A DNA stretch of 64,000 bases, taken from Lantana camara (Eukaryota; Streptophyta; Magnoliopsida; Lamiales; Verbenaceae). Position 1 is the first letter of the stretch, and each line of letters begins with the position of its first letter. This document shows positions 21,542-31,848 of this stretch, in pieces. The notes beneath the pieces were generated by a model, which was not told where the DNA came from, did not search any database, and saw only the letters and a list, made by a program, of their open reading frames with translations. The stretch spans positions 34,002,001 through 34,066,000 of the forward strand of contig CM074864.1 in NCBI GenBank assembly GCA_037501455.1, in the 5' to 3' direction. The position numbers and the translations under genes were made by a program.

Positions 21542-21869
21542 TGTAACAGCCTGAAAACCCGTCTATTGATATTGTCCGATTTGGTACCTAAAATCGATAA
21601 CCTCACGGTTTTGTTCATCCCAATAGCTAAGATCACCATCCGGGAAAAGGCCTCAACAATGGGAGGTTTCCACCCACTTATAAAGTGGGCTTAGTTCCCC
21701 TCCCCAACCGATGTGGGACAAGCACCTTTGGCTTTTACAGTCCACCCCCCTAAGAGGGACCAGCATCCTCGCTAGCACACTGACCCGGGCCCCGGCTCTA
21801 ATACCAATTGCAACAGCCTGAAAACCCGTTTGTTGATATTGTCAACAGACGGGTTTTCAGGCTGTTACA
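21542..21869 (-). mobile_element. Rearranged TRIM with fold-back end, target duplication AGGAT
   Basis: This is the same family as 13997-14462, in reverse. One complete LTR (21542 to about 21740, TGTAACAGCCTG...GGCTTTTACA) is followed by the short internal segment and primer-site complement (GGCTCTAATACCAA, about 21795). The second LTR stops after about 32 bp and continues as its own inverted copy, ending CAGGCTGTTACA at 21869. AGGAT flanks both ends (21537-21541 and 21870-21874). The duplication therefore surrounds the already rearranged molecule. Confidence 0.85.
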
Positions 21870-22276
21870 AGGATCCAGGCCCGGTCATGAAATGGGAAGT
21901 CCATGCCTGTATCCGAATCATAGGGCACGGGGAGACCAACTCACACACTAGGCTAGGCGGAGCTAACTCAACAAACTCAGAGTGCGGAAGTGAATAACCA
22001 AAAACATCAGATAGCGGAAGCATTTAAAACAAAACATGTAAAGCAGGTGACGGGTTCAACCATCCCTAGAAGCTTGTCCCGAAAAGTCCATATTAATAAA
22101 TGATATCATTAAGAATTAAACATTCATACATAACTCGTACAAATCTGAATGTAATGCAAGACAACCTTAAACGAAGACAATAGACTCGACACGACAGCTG
22201 AACACAAAGGCCGCCTCACGCCACCTAGCTCGAACTCCAAAGCAAATCCTGCAAACTAAAAGATAAAATGAGGGGG

Positions 22277-22292
22277 TCAGTCAACTGACTGA
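22277..22292 (-). promoter_or_regulatory. LTR hairpin, variant form
   Basis: TCAGTCAACTGACTGA has 7-bp arms with a 2-nt centre. It occupies the same place as the 17-nt hairpins of sibling LTRs, upstream (element sense) of a pyrimidine tract and TTTGCAGG. Confidence 0.55.
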
Positions 22293-24265
22293 GTGAAGGG
22301 GGTAACACACACCCACAATATATATGTAGAGCACAACACATATCAAAAAGGGTGAACTCATAAACCGGGGATAGGTGTTGCACACCAAAAACATTTCAAA
22401 ACAACCCAAATAGATATAAGTTTAGAAACCATTTTCAGAAAGGCTCTATCCCGATTCATAATTCCCATAACAGATCATAACATATGCTCGGTGAGTACGA
22501 GCTTCCAACCTCAACTCCTCATATCATAACAAAACAGAAATACAGAATCATAACATACCAACCTCAACTCTGGGTGATGGTAGGGTTGCGCGAGCCTAAC
22601 CATCCAGACAGACGAGGGGAGTGCTAATACTACTCAAACCCTCAGGACTCCATTTCCCATCCAAACCTCCTGGTGGGTCCCGGTACATCCTCTTCATACA
22701 GATGGAGACTACGCACAGGTTAAACCCCGATGACCCGATACCGTCCCGGGGGCTCCTTACCCACAGCTCCTAGGCCCCAGAACAGAACAGAACATACGCC
22801 AATCTGTCATGGCAATCTCGCTACAGAATCAGAACAAAACAGATTTTCCAAAAGGCTTACATATACCTTCATAATAGTTTTTCCAAAACCAAAGGTGGTT
22901 CACAAGATCATACCCATATCATATCTAACAAATACTAGATCATAAGTATAACATATACTTGCAAGCGGGGATTGAAATCATCACTTTAAGGCCATAGGTC
23001 AATAACTATACGAAATCCTAAACCTCACCTGAGAAGCGACAAGACACAGGAACTGAGAAGACGGATACCTACTCGATCACGTTATCCCCACCCTGGAGAT
23101 CACTGACAGAAGGGGAAACACGAAGTACTCATGAGGCACGACTCAGACATGAACCACATAGACGTACGGCATTGCTCAACATGATGGTGGTATGCATAGG
23201 TGTCCATGTTGTGCTTCTAATGGGGTGTCGTGGTGAATTAAGGAATATCAATGCGCAATAAGGTCATATTTACAAATAGCAGGCCCAAAATAAGTGTAAG
23301 ATGAATTCAAGTATCATACAACATTCAATGTTCCAAGCATATTTCATACCTTAAGTGATTCACAAGGTTTGAAAATATTACACTTAGCACCCTTCAGCAA
23401 ATTATGAAGATTTGGAAACGTTACACAAGCACAAGTCCTTTGACACATCCATTGTCCAAGCTAACAAGAATTAAGTCCTCATTACCAAGTTGGGATATAT
23501 AAATTTTGGTTTAATTATATTTACGGAAACATATAATTACGCGTACCATAAAACATTTGTTGGATGTCTTACAAAGATGCTTGAATACAATTTATTAAAC
23601 TCACTTACCAACTCCAATAAATAACCCAAATTACACATATACGTAGGTGCCAACATATTTCGATATAAAACAACAACTCCTTACAATTCAATTTATTTAA
23701 ATAGGCTTAAACTCAATTTAATTCAATCTATAAGAATTCATTCCAAATTGAATATCTCTTCCCAAACATCATTCATACTTAATTACACAGTTGTACAACC
23801 CATTTGCCACATCCCCCGCACTAAGGTCCAACACGAGTAACGAAATGGAAAGTTTGCACCCGTATCAGACCATAGCGAACGGGAGACACACAAAGCACAC
23901 ACCCTCGCTAGGCGGCCTAGACCCTCAAGAACTAAGCAAATTTAAATTAAGAGTAGCGGAAGCGTTAAAACGATCAAACTTACATCCCAAGATCACAATT
24001 ATTCATATCAAAAGAGGGTAGAATAGCAAGCTAGATCATGATCGAGTATATACAACATGCACAATGCCCATCGGGGCCAAAACATCATAAGTATTCATAT
24101 TACAAATTCCAAAAGTGCATAAGTGCGTATAACATAACCACTACAAATGCATGAAGACCCGAGCTACACCACAAGTAAAACTTGACAGACACTTGCCGCC
24201 TAGCTCGACTCAGGAGGCACCCGCAACTCAAAAGAAAAGGGGAAAAAGAGGAACAACTAAGAGTG

Positions 24266-24282
24266 TTAGTCCTAAAGACTAA
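24266..24282 (-). promoter_or_regulatory. 17-nt conserved LTR hairpin, compensated variant
   Basis: TTAGTC CTAAA GACTAA keeps the 6-bp stem and 5-nt loop. Stem pairs differ from the CAGTCT/AGACTG version on both sides. Confidence 0.6.
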
Positions 24283-25436
24283 TGAGGGGGTTAACTCACA
24301 CAGCCGATATACATATAGAGCAGAGCATATAACTAAATCAAAAGGATCCATGAATCGAGAGTGGTTTTTCTAAGCCAAAGTGTTTGACCGTGATATAAAT
24401 ATACATATATAGAAGAAGTTTTAGGCCAAAGGCCAAACAACAAGTTTTAGGCACTTATAAGTCCATTCTCGTTCCATAAACCATACACCATCAACCAACT
24501 CGGCAAGTACGAGTCACACCTCCTAACTTCCATAATCAAAGGGGCATAACAAAGCGAAACAAAACATAAATCAACCTTACTCCAAGTGATAGAAAGGTTG
24601 ACGGCCCTAACTATCCACACACACATAAGAGACAAGGTTTAATCACGACCTTGAAACCTTCGACGGATAAAACCGCCGGCTCAAGAGAAACACCCTTCCT
24701 CAAACTCCCAAGGTTGGGTGAGACTTTCAAATGGAAAGTGTTGATGAAAGAGCTCGGCGACCCCTCGGCTGTCCCGAGATTACCATACCATTCTTCAGGG
24801 CCCAAAACATATCATACATATAGCCAAGCTTATCTTTCGAAGCACATATCCTCGCTTACCCACACACACTTAGTAAAGGTTTTTTCAAAACAAAGCAAAT
24901 TAGATTAGATACGTATACAAAGCATTTTCAAAGTCTTATAACCAATGGGACAAGACCTTAACATATATATCATACACGTATCTATCATATAATATACTTA
25001 TTTGCATACGAGGCTTGAAGCCATATAGGGTTTTAGGTCAAATAACTAAAAGGAACAAAACCTCACCTTAAAACGGTAGTGGTGACCAAAGAGTGAGAAA
25101 GGGACACTTAAGGGGCAACCTCGTCGTCCACGGGAAGGTCCTCTGTACAAAACAAATAATAAAAGGGTACTCTTATACTCAAAATGAACCAAATATACGC
25201 TCGGCAAATACATATGAATACGAATGATGCAAATGAAGTCATACATTGATCATACTAGTTCACATTTTTGCATGTAAGCATATATTACACATTTGGAGGT
25301 TAAAACTTAAATTATAACACATCAATTAACATGCTAGCAATGAACTTAAGAGGGGAAAAGAACATACAGACCATACAAATCAAGTAACAAGGATCAACAA
25401 AGCAACACAACATACACACTCAAAGAAAGGGGGAGG

Positions 25437-25636
25437 GGTAACGGGAGTTACCGTTTGGCTTGCAAAAGGGGTGACTCCCGTTAAGAGCCACAGCAGCAAA
25501 AGGGGCAGCAAGTAACGGGGGTTACCAAAATCCAATACAAAGGCCTTAACCCCCGTTAAGGGCGATAGGTCCGCAACCCTAGAGAGTAATGGGCGTTACT
25601 CTCCCGCAGTACTTCCGGGGTAACGGGCGTTACCCC
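25437..25636. repeat. Palindrome array E (GTAACGGGCGTTAC)
   Basis: Six members: GGTAACGGGAGTTACC (25437-25452), GTGACTCCCGTTAA (25471-25484), GTAACGGGGGTTAC (25512-25525), CTTAACCCCCGTTAAG (25545-25560), a 22-mer with core TAATGGGCGTTA (25582-25603) and GGGGTAACGGGCGTTACCCC (25617-25636). Centre steps are 33, 41, 34, 40 and 34. Outer arms vary (GGTA, CTTA, GAGAGTA, GGGGTA) and are mirrored on the other side. The same motif family occurs in the unrelated Athila arrays F and G. Confidence 0.9.
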
Positions 25637-28337
25637 GCGTAGGCAACAGATTCGAGCAGCAGCTAAGGCCATTCTTCCCCAATTCCAAACCATGAAGCAG
25701 CAGCAGCAAGAAAGGGAGAAGAAGGAGGCAAGGAAGGAGCAATAAATAACCCAAAGAAAGCCACAAAATAAGTCACACAATCAACCCTCAAGTTAAACAT
25801 GCTCAAGCTCATGGATCCAAGCAAAAATCCCAATTCCTTCCAAGCTTATTCCAAGTCCAACGATGGCATATTTATTAGCTCTCAATTACCAAGCATTAAC
25901 TGTCAAGAAATGAAATTAGAAAGTTCCTATATGTCATAAATATACATCAAGTTCAAAGGAAACACAAAGGATCAAAAGAATTCATCATATGGCTTCATAC
26001 CCTAACTATTCATCACACAAGCTCAAATTCATGCAATCTATGGTGAAAACTCATCATATTAGGATTAAAAGAACCATATAAACATGGAGAACTCAAAATT
26101 GAACTTACCTCTTCAATCGAACAAGAAATGGTGAAGCTAAGAGTTCAAAATCTAGAATTGGGAATAGTAGCTCTCTTCTTCTCTTCTTTCTTCTTGTGGC
26201 TGATGTTGGGGGAGCTTTTTCTTCCTTCTTTCTTGGGTTGGTTCGGTTGGGAAGGGTAGAAGAAGAGTAGGGACTAACTCTAGGTACAAAAGTCATGGTT
26301 AAGGGCTTGGTTAGGGTTAATTGGGTCCCACAAGGTAGACTAGTCAACAAAAGGGAAATCTCTTGGCACAAGGGATCGTTCCGGTCGATTTTTGGATGTC
26401 CAAAAGGACTTGCAAAAATGTGAGGCCAGGCTCCAAAGCTTGCAAATCTCGTTACAAGTCCAACGCCTCTTCCGTAATTTGAATCCGAATTCCCTAGCTC
26501 AAGGTACGCCGCCCGGAACCCAAGGTACGCTAAATGCCCTTTAACCATCCTCTTGGTTCCAAAAAACAAAACGAACACAAAACCAAACCAAAAAAACCCC
26601 AAAACATAAAATGAACATGCTAACAAGTACATAACTCACATAGTTCATATATATTAAGAATTCACAAAAATCGGATTCAAATTAGGGCATGTAGAGGGCA
26701 TAGAACAAGCAAAAGGCTTAAACGTTCAAAGAGTTCAAGTAGCAATTAAACAAGTGATTACGAATAACTAAATAAACATTAAAAGTAATACAAACGGCAT
26801 AATTAAATAGATAAATTGCGCACATAACACCCCGTAAAGGCATACCTGTAGATCCGGATGATTGGGATGTTACACCATTACACATTCTCATCATATAACA
26901 TAATCAAGCAACAAACTATTTTTTCTCAAATATGTTCATAATTTTATACCAATGTATACATATGATCGTAATACCCAGATTTACGAATAACCAAATCAAT
27001 GTTTTTCAATTAAAACGAACTCATAGCATTTAATTGAACTAGTACAGATTACCCAACCCAAATAAATACAAGCTAGACGAATTAATTAAATCAAACCTAA
27101 TACAGTAATTATAATTACAAGTTAACCATCACAGATTAGGGAATTTACAGTTAAGAGGAGAAGCAGTCGATGGTTGGTGATAACTGTTGGCCAGAGACAG
27201 TGGATGCTGTGCGAGCTGAAGACTATTGTGAAGATCGAAGGAGCAGATGATAATGGAACAGAAATTGGGGAAAACCGCGATTAATGGTGGTCTGTGTTGT
27301 AGCGTCGGCGGCGGAGATAACCGACAAAGAGCATGTTCCGATGATAGTCACTAAGCTTGTCACGATCTTATGAGAGATGACCGCAGGTGGTGGATGCCTG
27401 GAAATGGAAGCCGACGGTGGAGACGGCACGACGGCGTTGGCGTGGAAGGTGGTTGTTGTTGTACTACTGCTGGGACTTGGCGATGGTGGTGAAATGGTGG
27501 GATCAGGTGGAGGTCTTTCACCCCTGTCCAAATCTGAGTGAGGGTGGTGGTTCGACGGTGGTGGACTGGGGTGGCGAAAATCCATTACTGCTTGCATCAT
27601 CAGTCTTCGAGACTGAGAAGGGGAAAAATAGAGACGAAGAAGAGAGGTTGGGTGAGGGAGATGAAAGGGCAGCCTAGTGGTGCGGCGCATCCTCATAGAA
27701 GATGTCGGCGTTTGTCGTGGTGGAGGGTGAGCCCACCGTCTGCTGCTCTGTATCTGACGGAAGGGAAGAAGAGTATGGTGGCAGGGTTTCTTAACCGGCT
27801 AGAGTGGCTGTTAGCGGCGGCTTCGCGGTGGGGAGTGCTGGCGCCGCTGCTGAAGCTCGAGAGGGGAAAAAGGGAAGAAATGGAAAGCAGCTAGGGTTTC
27901 TGGGGTATAAGGAGACACTTTCTCCAAAGTTATAATTAAGCCCTCAAGAGTTTAAGTACTGCGATTGAGTTCACATAGTTTCCAATAAGATCGATTAAGC
28001 CCAGTTAAAGATTTCAAAATTATAAAAGCAGTCCCAACTTATAATAATTACAAATTAACCCACATAATTTGAATTAGAAAGCAAATAGGTACTAAGCACA
28101 TGTCTCAATTAAGTCCACATATTTTCATAAGATTGCAATTGAGTCAATTAAACAACTATAACATAAAATAAAGCAATTCAAGTAAGTGCAAAATTAAATA
28201 AATAAGGTTCTATTCGTACAAAAATGACATCGTATCTTGCCCCGAAATCATGGGGCGTCACAATTTCGGTTAATTAATGCGAGTAAGCACCATTCGGATT
28301 GTGTTTGTATTTTATTTGTGTTTGGGCGGAACTAGCA

Positions 28338-28540
28338 GTAACGGGCGTTACACCTTTGTAGTTATTTTTTTGGTAACGCCCGTTAAGGAGGTCAGGCGTC
28401 TCAGGCATCATTAGTAACGGGGTGTTACCTTCTGGTGAGCGTTTTTCTGTAATGCCCCGTTAACAGAGCCAGATGTCCAGGGCATTAGGGGTAACGGCCG
28501 TTACCCCGTGCAAGAGAAAAATCGGTAACGCCCGTTACCG
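28338..28540. repeat. Palindrome array F, internal, between pol and ORF2 of Athila
   Basis: Six members: GTAACGGGCGTTAC (28338-28351), GGTAACGCCCGTTAA (28372-28386), GTAACGGGGTGTTAC (28414-28428), GTAATGCCCCGTTAAC (28449-28464), GGGGTAACGGCCGTTACCCC (28488-28507, perfect) and CGGTAACGCCCGTTACCG (28523-28540). Centre steps are 35, 41.5, 35.5, 41 and 34. The asymmetric core alternates GGG, CCC, GGG, CCC along the array. It lies about 90 bp upstream of a TATA box. Confidence 0.92.
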
Positions 28541-28631
28541 AGATGATTACACGAAATCCTGGTTTAGGAAGTATGTTTTTAGGGTTAAATTAATTCTTTT
28601 CCTGCCCACTTTCGGATTTTTCTCCCCAAAC

Positions 28632-28640
28632 CTATAAATA
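28632..28640 (+). promoter_or_regulatory. Candidate TATA box of an internal Athila promoter
   Basis: CTATAAATA lies 90 bp after array F and about 125 bp before a splice donor, in noncoding sequence upstream of ORF2. A pyrimidine-rich leader (TCTCTCTCTTTCTTTTTG, 28741-28758) follows. Promoter activity is inferred from composition and order only. Confidence 0.5.
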
Positions 28641-28765
28641 CACTTGCACACACTCATTCTTTCTTAGGAGAGATTCAGTAGTTCCCCTTGGCCAACCATT
28701 ACCAATTTGCAACCAGGAAGCATCACCACCAAGTTTACATTCTCTCTCTTTCTTTTTGAATCAAG

Positions 28766-29189
28766 GTAAGTCAATATCCCTTTTCTTAGTGTGAATTGTT
28801 AAAATTAATTTTTCCGATCTAAGATTGAAACCTAGGATTGAATTTGCATGTTAGGAGACACTTTGAGATTGAATTGATAAATTTTGAGAGATTATGCATG
28901 CTAGAATTAGGATTAATGAATTGGATGAGAATTTAACTTGAATTGGGTTGAATTTTTGAAGAATCCTAACTTCTAATTAGTTTTGAGTCCGAATTGTGAA
29001 GTTGAAGGTAGAGAATTTTGAGCTCAAATTGTAGATTATAAGTTAGTGTGAATTTAAGTTGGGCAGATTGAAGAACTTTAAGTTAGAACTCACACCCTAG
29101 GCCTATGCACACAAGGTGTTTGATAAATTGTCTAAGTGAATAGTAATTGATTTTTGTGTGTTTTGCTTGGCTATTTCTATTTGATTCAG
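28766..29189 (+). other. Candidate 424-bp intron before ORF2
   Basis: The donor is ATCAAG/GTAAGT and the acceptor TTTGATTCAG/G, with the ORF2 ATG at 29195 only five bases further. The intron is T-rich, as plant introns usually are. The intact Athila on the other strand has the same arrangement (54885 to 54332), which supports this although the sequences have diverged. Confidence 0.6.
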
Positions 29190-29194
29190 GTACT

Positions 29195-30450
29195 ATGGGT
29201 CGCACTTAGCGCTCTAGAGTTCCTGAGCCCTTCACTACTTAATCCCGGTTGGATCATCAACCATTGGAATCGGTCAATATAACGGTGAATGCTACGGGTA
29301 ATCCTTTTCAAAGGAATTTGACAAGGAACATTGTATCTACTAGGTTCTTCAAGGACATGTGGATGGAGAAGTTTGAGGCTTGGCAAGAAGTGAAAAGATT
29401 GTTTGACAACATAGGTTGGTTACTGTTCCTTACTAAGAAGGATTTGACTTATGCCGAGATGACGGACGCTTTCTTAACCACAATGAACTTCAATCCAGTG
29501 GACAACACCTTGACTTTTACCCTAGATGACATGGAAACTCGAGAATGGAATGCAGTCCGGATAAGGGAGATTCTTCGTTTTCCAGCTAATGCCACTACTT
29601 CTTTGCCTAAATGGAGTGATGCTCAGAGAGAGGCGGTACGGAGATCCTTCCCATTGCGAGAAGGTGTTCCTAATTATTCCCCCCGGAATACACAAGATAG
29701 ATATCTTGACTCATTGGCTTGGGTGCTAGTCCATAGGATTTTAGCCACGGGATTTTGTGCTCGATATGGAAGTGATAGCCACATTAATGAGACTGAGCTG
29801 GGAATAATGTACATGATGAAGGATGGCATCAAGTTCGATGGTACGATTGAGTTTTTATGGAAGCTTCGGGAGATTGCTGGGCGTGTTACTGGTACGATAG
29901 CCCATGGCACGTTTGTCACTATGTTTGCTCGAGAGATGCATTAGCGGCCTAGGGGATTGTTGCCCGTTGACTTTGGCTATGATATTGGTCCACAGTACTT
30001 GGAGAATGTAGGTTTGGCTATTGCTTGGGAGAGTAGACAACTCAAGGAGTGTATTTTGTCATGGTGGCCACTTCGGGATAGAGATCGGCTTTGGCGGATG
30101 TATAGTTGTGGTAAGGCCCATTTTGATGAGCTTTCAGAGATACAGAAGGAGCTTTTTATCTCGGATTCCTGATAGGCCGGATGATGAATTTGGGATTCTC
30201 TACAGTGCCGCGCTGGTTGTTGATGAGGCTGATGATGAAAACTCGGTTTGCTGTGAGAGGACTGCGTACAAAGTTGGCAGGATTAAGGGCTGATTTGACC
30301 ACCGTCATCACGAGAGTTGAGGATCTAGCACATTATGTGGATGAGTGATTTGATACGTGGGAGGCTCAGTTAGAGGCTAAGTTTGAAGGATTCTGTGCTC
30401 GTGTTGATCAGTATTTTGGAGGATCCCCCATCACCCTGATTCTATTATTT
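29195..30450 (+). pseudogene. Athila ORF2 (ATHILA ORF-1-like protein) remnant
   Basis: It is homologous along its length to the intact 392-residue protein at 54326-53148. Shared blocks are LFDNIGWLLFLT, FTLDDMETREWNAVRIREILRFP, REAVRRSFPLREG, LDSLAWVLVHRILATGFCARYGSD and MYMMKDGIKFDGTIEFLWKLREIAGR. ATG 29195 is followed by TAG at 29207 and a further TAA. Another stop is at 29942, and a frameshift near 30160 moves the C-terminus. The end is approximate. The order after array F, TATA box and intron mirrors the intact copy. Confidence 0.88.
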
Positions 30451-31848
30451 TATTTTTCTCCCCTGATTTCTAGACATTCTTTTTAGGCATATTCGTTGAT
30501 ATGTTTGGATATTTTTGCTACACTTAGATCTTTGCATATGTTTGAACTCTGTGACTTTTGTTTATGCAATTGTGCCCTTGTTTACGTGAATTTGTGACTT
30601 GTGTGTTGATTGTTGAATGCATGTTGATTGTCAATTACCTTGCCCTTGATCCGTGTTTTCTAGTCACTTATTCAGGTTTTGGAAGCTTTGCTAGCACGTT
30701 GCCGGTTCTTCATGTGATTAGGGAGTTTTCTTGAATGTCAATTCTTTCACTTGCATGAGGACACTGCAAAGTTTAAGTGTGGGGGTGCAGTACAATGTTT
30801 AGTTGAATATTTGCATGATTAGATGTTTGTTACACTTGTGAGTTACTAAGAATTGAGTAATTTTGAAAGTTTTTGAAAATTTTCCTTCGTTTTGAACGTT
30901 TTGTTTCCAGCTGGATTGTTGAGCTTTTGCTAGAATTAGTTAGGCTATTTGAATTAAAGAAAATTTGCATAAGATTTGATGATTTAGTGTGTAAGTATGC
31001 CCTTATATTTTGAGCACTTTTTGAATGAGATAATGTACTTTGCTTAGAAAGATGAATTGATGATTTCTGATGAGTCTAGGCTTTGATTAGGATGCATTTT
31101 AGTCCTATTGAAGTGAAATTTTGAGTTAATGAAAGATTAAGGAAGTGAAGTAGGCATTCGTTGTCGGAGGATATTAAGCCTTGAAATTTTTAGCCGTGTT
31201 TCACTAAATAACGTAATCTTATTGGCCCTACTTAGCCTAATTGTTGTGCACAATTTTTGTAGCCACATTATAAGCCTAATGCACAACATAAGCATACCTA
31301 CCTTGTAATTTTACACCAAGGCTTGCTCATTCGATTTTTATGGTAATTGTCTATCTTTTGACCCCTTTTGATTGTTCTTATGTTTGAATTTGAGAGATTA
31401 TTGTAAAGAACGAAAAAGAAGGAGAAAAAATGTGAAAAAGAAAAGATATGAAAAAGAGAAGAAAGAGCAAAAGAAAAGAAAAATTATGCAAGTGTGTAAA
31501 GATTGAATGATGTAAGCTTGGTGAGTAGTCACTTGATCTAAATCTCCATAACCTTACCCTAAGCCTACATTACAAGCTCGAAAGACCTACTGATCCTAAG
31601 TCTTGATTTAATTCCATTAGTGGAGATAGGTGCGAAGAGTGTATTACGAAGTTGATGATTAGAACTTTGGAGGAAATTGTGAATTTATCATTCTAGTTGT
31701 TGTACATTGTTTCGTTCGATTCACACACTACACAAGGGTATACTTTTCATACTAAGTTTTGATGATCTTATGCTTATGATTACTTGATTTGATTAGCTAG
31801 ACTTGTTTAGTTGATGGTTCGATGATTTCTTTTAAGAGAAGGTTTGAT
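30451..31848 (+). other. Athila 3' noncoding spacer with a PPT-like copy
   Basis: There is no gene here. A tract TTAAGTGTGGGGGTGCAG at about 30775 resembles the true PPT at 33571. A purine-rich stretch (31408-31486, AAGAAAAAGAGAAG type) lies further on. The CACTA element interrupts the spacer at 31849. Confidence 0.6.

Larger units (their letters stand above)
23805..26874 (-). mobile_element. Solo Tekay-type LTR (3070 bp), target duplication CCATT
   Basis: Termini are TGCCACATCCCCCGC (23805) and GGGATGTTACA (26874), flanked by CCATT on both sides (23800-23804 and 26875-26879). No primer site, coding region or PPT lies inside, so it is a solo LTR. Landmarks: CTAGGCGGCC box (about 23910), hairpin TTAGTCCTAAAGACTAA (24266-24282), array E (25437-25636), and on the minus strand a CT-rich leader ending GAAGAGGTAAGTTC (GT at about 26108), a candidate splice donor. 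It lies inside the larger solo LTR. Confidence 0.9.
21498..28262 (-). mobile_element. Solo Tekay-type LTR (about 3.36 kb without insertions), target duplication ATTTC
   Basis: The left end TGTAGCACCCC (21498) and right end GGGGCGTCACA (28262) are LTR termini. ATTTC occurs immediately outside both (21493-21497 and 28263-28267). Removing the TRIM (21542-21869) and the inner LTR (23805-26874) with one copy of each duplication leaves a continuous LTR, with no internal region, so it is a solo LTR from LTR-LTR recombination. It inserted into the Athila spacer between pol and ORF2. The hairpin core TCAGTCAACTGACTGA (22277-22292) and CTAGGCGG box (about 21952) are present. The segment 27223-27900 is unusually GC-rich. 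Confidence 0.88.

Noticed and set aside
27223..27696. 157-residue Pro/Ser-rich frame on the minus strand
   Set aside because: Low-complexity composition, overlapping open frames on both strands, no recognisable domain, and a position inside a solo LTR. Kept only as a weak finding about composition.
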